Source: Apostichopus japonicus (taxonomy: Eukaryota; Echinodermata; Holothuroidea; Aspidochirotida; Stichopodidae). From it: a stretch of 64,000 nucleotides of DNA. The notes beneath the pieces were generated by a model, which saw nothing but the letters and a program-made list of their open reading frames with translations, did not search any database and was not told the origin of the DNA. The stretch is taken from positions 36,485,001 through 36,549,000 of the forward strand of contig NC_092568.1 in NCBI RefSeq assembly GCF_037975245.1, in the 5' to 3' direction. Each line of letters opens with the position of its first letter. The stretch's first letter is position 1. This document shows positions 62,701-64,000 of the stretch, piece after piece. The translations under genes and the position numbers were made by a program.

Positions 62701-64000
62701 ATTCTACCCGGCAGGTCAACGAAAAGAAAAAATTAAATCTCGACAAAATATTGCACTAAAAAGTAAGGCGAAAAACCAGCAATTTCAACGAAGAAACAAA
62801 GAAAAAAATGGCCTTGCCAGTGAAATGAAATAGAAAGGGGGGGGGGGGAAGTGAAAAAGAAAGAGAAATGGGAAGAAAGAAAATTCTCTCTTTTTTGAGG
62901 GTTTTCTTCCAAAGTATTTTTGGGGGAAAGAGACAAAAAGGTGAAGAGGGCGACAGTACAAGAGGAGAAGGACGATTTATAAATAGACAAACCTTTTTTC
63001 GGCAGAATTAATTAATTCCCCACCTCAATCTCACACTTTTGAAGAGGTTGATCTAAAGTTTATGTCAAAGAGGAGGGGATAGGCAAGTGGCTTCAATTAA
63101 AGGGAATTATGCCAAAGGAAGGATTTGTCAGAGCTTTAAAGGTTAGACATTTTCACAAGGGATGAACCTACACAAAGATTCTCATGTCTGCGTGACAGAA
63201 AGGATTTCAGTACTCGTTAGACTCAACAGAGAAGAAAGGTTCCATGAAACTGCCAAATATAGTTCAAACAGAGGTCAAGGCTATAAATAAGAAGACCGAA
63301 TACGGGCTTTCACCCGGACAAAATTCTCAGGTCAATATCCTTTTCATTACAGTCTTGTGGAAAGTGCAACTGTGGAATTTTTTTTTTACGCCAAGCTCAC
63401 CTGTTTCCCAATTTCTCCAATCATCTCCACTCCCCCTCCCCCCCCCCCCAAAGGGATGACTCCTTACCTCCCCGAATTTTCAAATATGAATGTAATGAAT
63501 GGCATTGTCAAACAGAACAGAAACTGCCCTTTCGAAAGTTCAATAATATAGTATACTTCATAATACAAACACAAAACTATAGTGGACTTCGTTTGCACTT
63601 TTTGTTTCTTTTTTGAAATTTGGTGCAAAGTTACCCCTTTAAACTCCCTCACCTCACCAGACAAACAAGCTCCAGTTTGTACTTTACATCACCAAATGAT
63701 GGCTTAATCCTCCATCTCTTTCTAACTGTCGTTCTTATATCTACTTCCTAAACACTTTCTTTTATTTTCCACGAGGACCCCTAAATCCTGATTAATTAGC
63801 CTCGTTTGAAAGCACTCGATATTCATACGACTGCAAAAACGACACCACATGATGAGAACTTCCAATGTTATGGAAGAAATATCCCCATGACACTAAGGAG
63901 ATTGTTCATTTGCATTTCGACTTTCCTCCCCCCCCCCCCTTACTTAACCCCATCTCTTTCCCTCTTTCTATCTACTTATAGGCCATGGTCACTTAATAGT

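Larger units (their letters stand above)
50056..64000 (-). other. Meis upstream intron, open at the window edge (at least 13.9 kb)
   Basis: The sequence upstream of the homeodomain exon was read on the minus strand for the expected Meis motifs (FHLLELEKVHELCDNFC, MPIDLVIDDR, GGTPGPSSGG) and none was found. The region therefore looks like one large intron with the MEIS-domain exons beyond 64000. It contains the repeats listed separately and GC-balanced blocks at about 51700-51830, 52930-53150, 60080-60290, 61240-61400 and 62570-62710 that may be regulatory. Confidence 0.6.

Overview
This window is animal nuclear DNA. It is AT-rich and full of microsatellites, minisatellites and short poly-C/poly-G runs, and the coding sequence is split into short exons by introns of about 8 to 17 kb. 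The only gene I can support is the 3' half of a Meis/homothorax-class TALE homeobox gene on the minus strand, so transcription runs from high to low coordinates. A tRNA-derived SINE, TTAA-flanked and hAT-type miniature transposons and a LINE tail suggest a marine invertebrate deuterostome. An echinoderm (sea cucumber, sea urchin or sea star) is my best guess, but the sequence does not settle it.

Gene layout in transcription order: intron from beyond the window to 50056; exon 50055-49898 (acidic linker and homeodomain start); intron; exon 39102-39026 (three-residue loop and helix 2); intron; exon 21980-21922 (recognition helix); intron; exon 13911-13801 (Gly/Pro-rich tail); intron; last exon 4041-3740 with the stop codon; then a probable 3' UTR to about 3 kb. 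Reading frame and splice phase agree at every junction (1, 0, 2, 1, 1). The 77 and 59 bp homeodomain exons match the vertebrate Meis sizes as I recall them. The N-terminal PBX-binding (MEIS) domain exons were not found in the last 13.9 kb and presumably lie beyond 64000.

The introns and the 3' flank hold no second gene that I can support. They contain: a 1.5 kb array of a 10-bp unit (20121-21617) about 300 bp from the recognition-helix exon; a hAT-type MITE with a perfect 8-bp target duplication (7766-8084); an 804-bp TTAA-flanked element whose empty target site survives in an adjacent duplicate (9853-10656); a tRNA-derived SINE (33211-33444); a LINE 3' tail (about 43600-43876); four minisatellites; and several TA arrays. 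Between them sit blocks of complex, GC-balanced sequence that look like cis-regulatory DNA. One carries an exact PBX-MEIS motif, one a PBX-HOX motif and one an inverted pair of forkhead sites.

I found no bacterial-type system, CRISPR array, functional tRNA/rRNA gene or viral gene. The points most worth checking are the tandem splice acceptors, the 10-bp satellite, the filled/empty transposon site and the candidate autoregulatory block.
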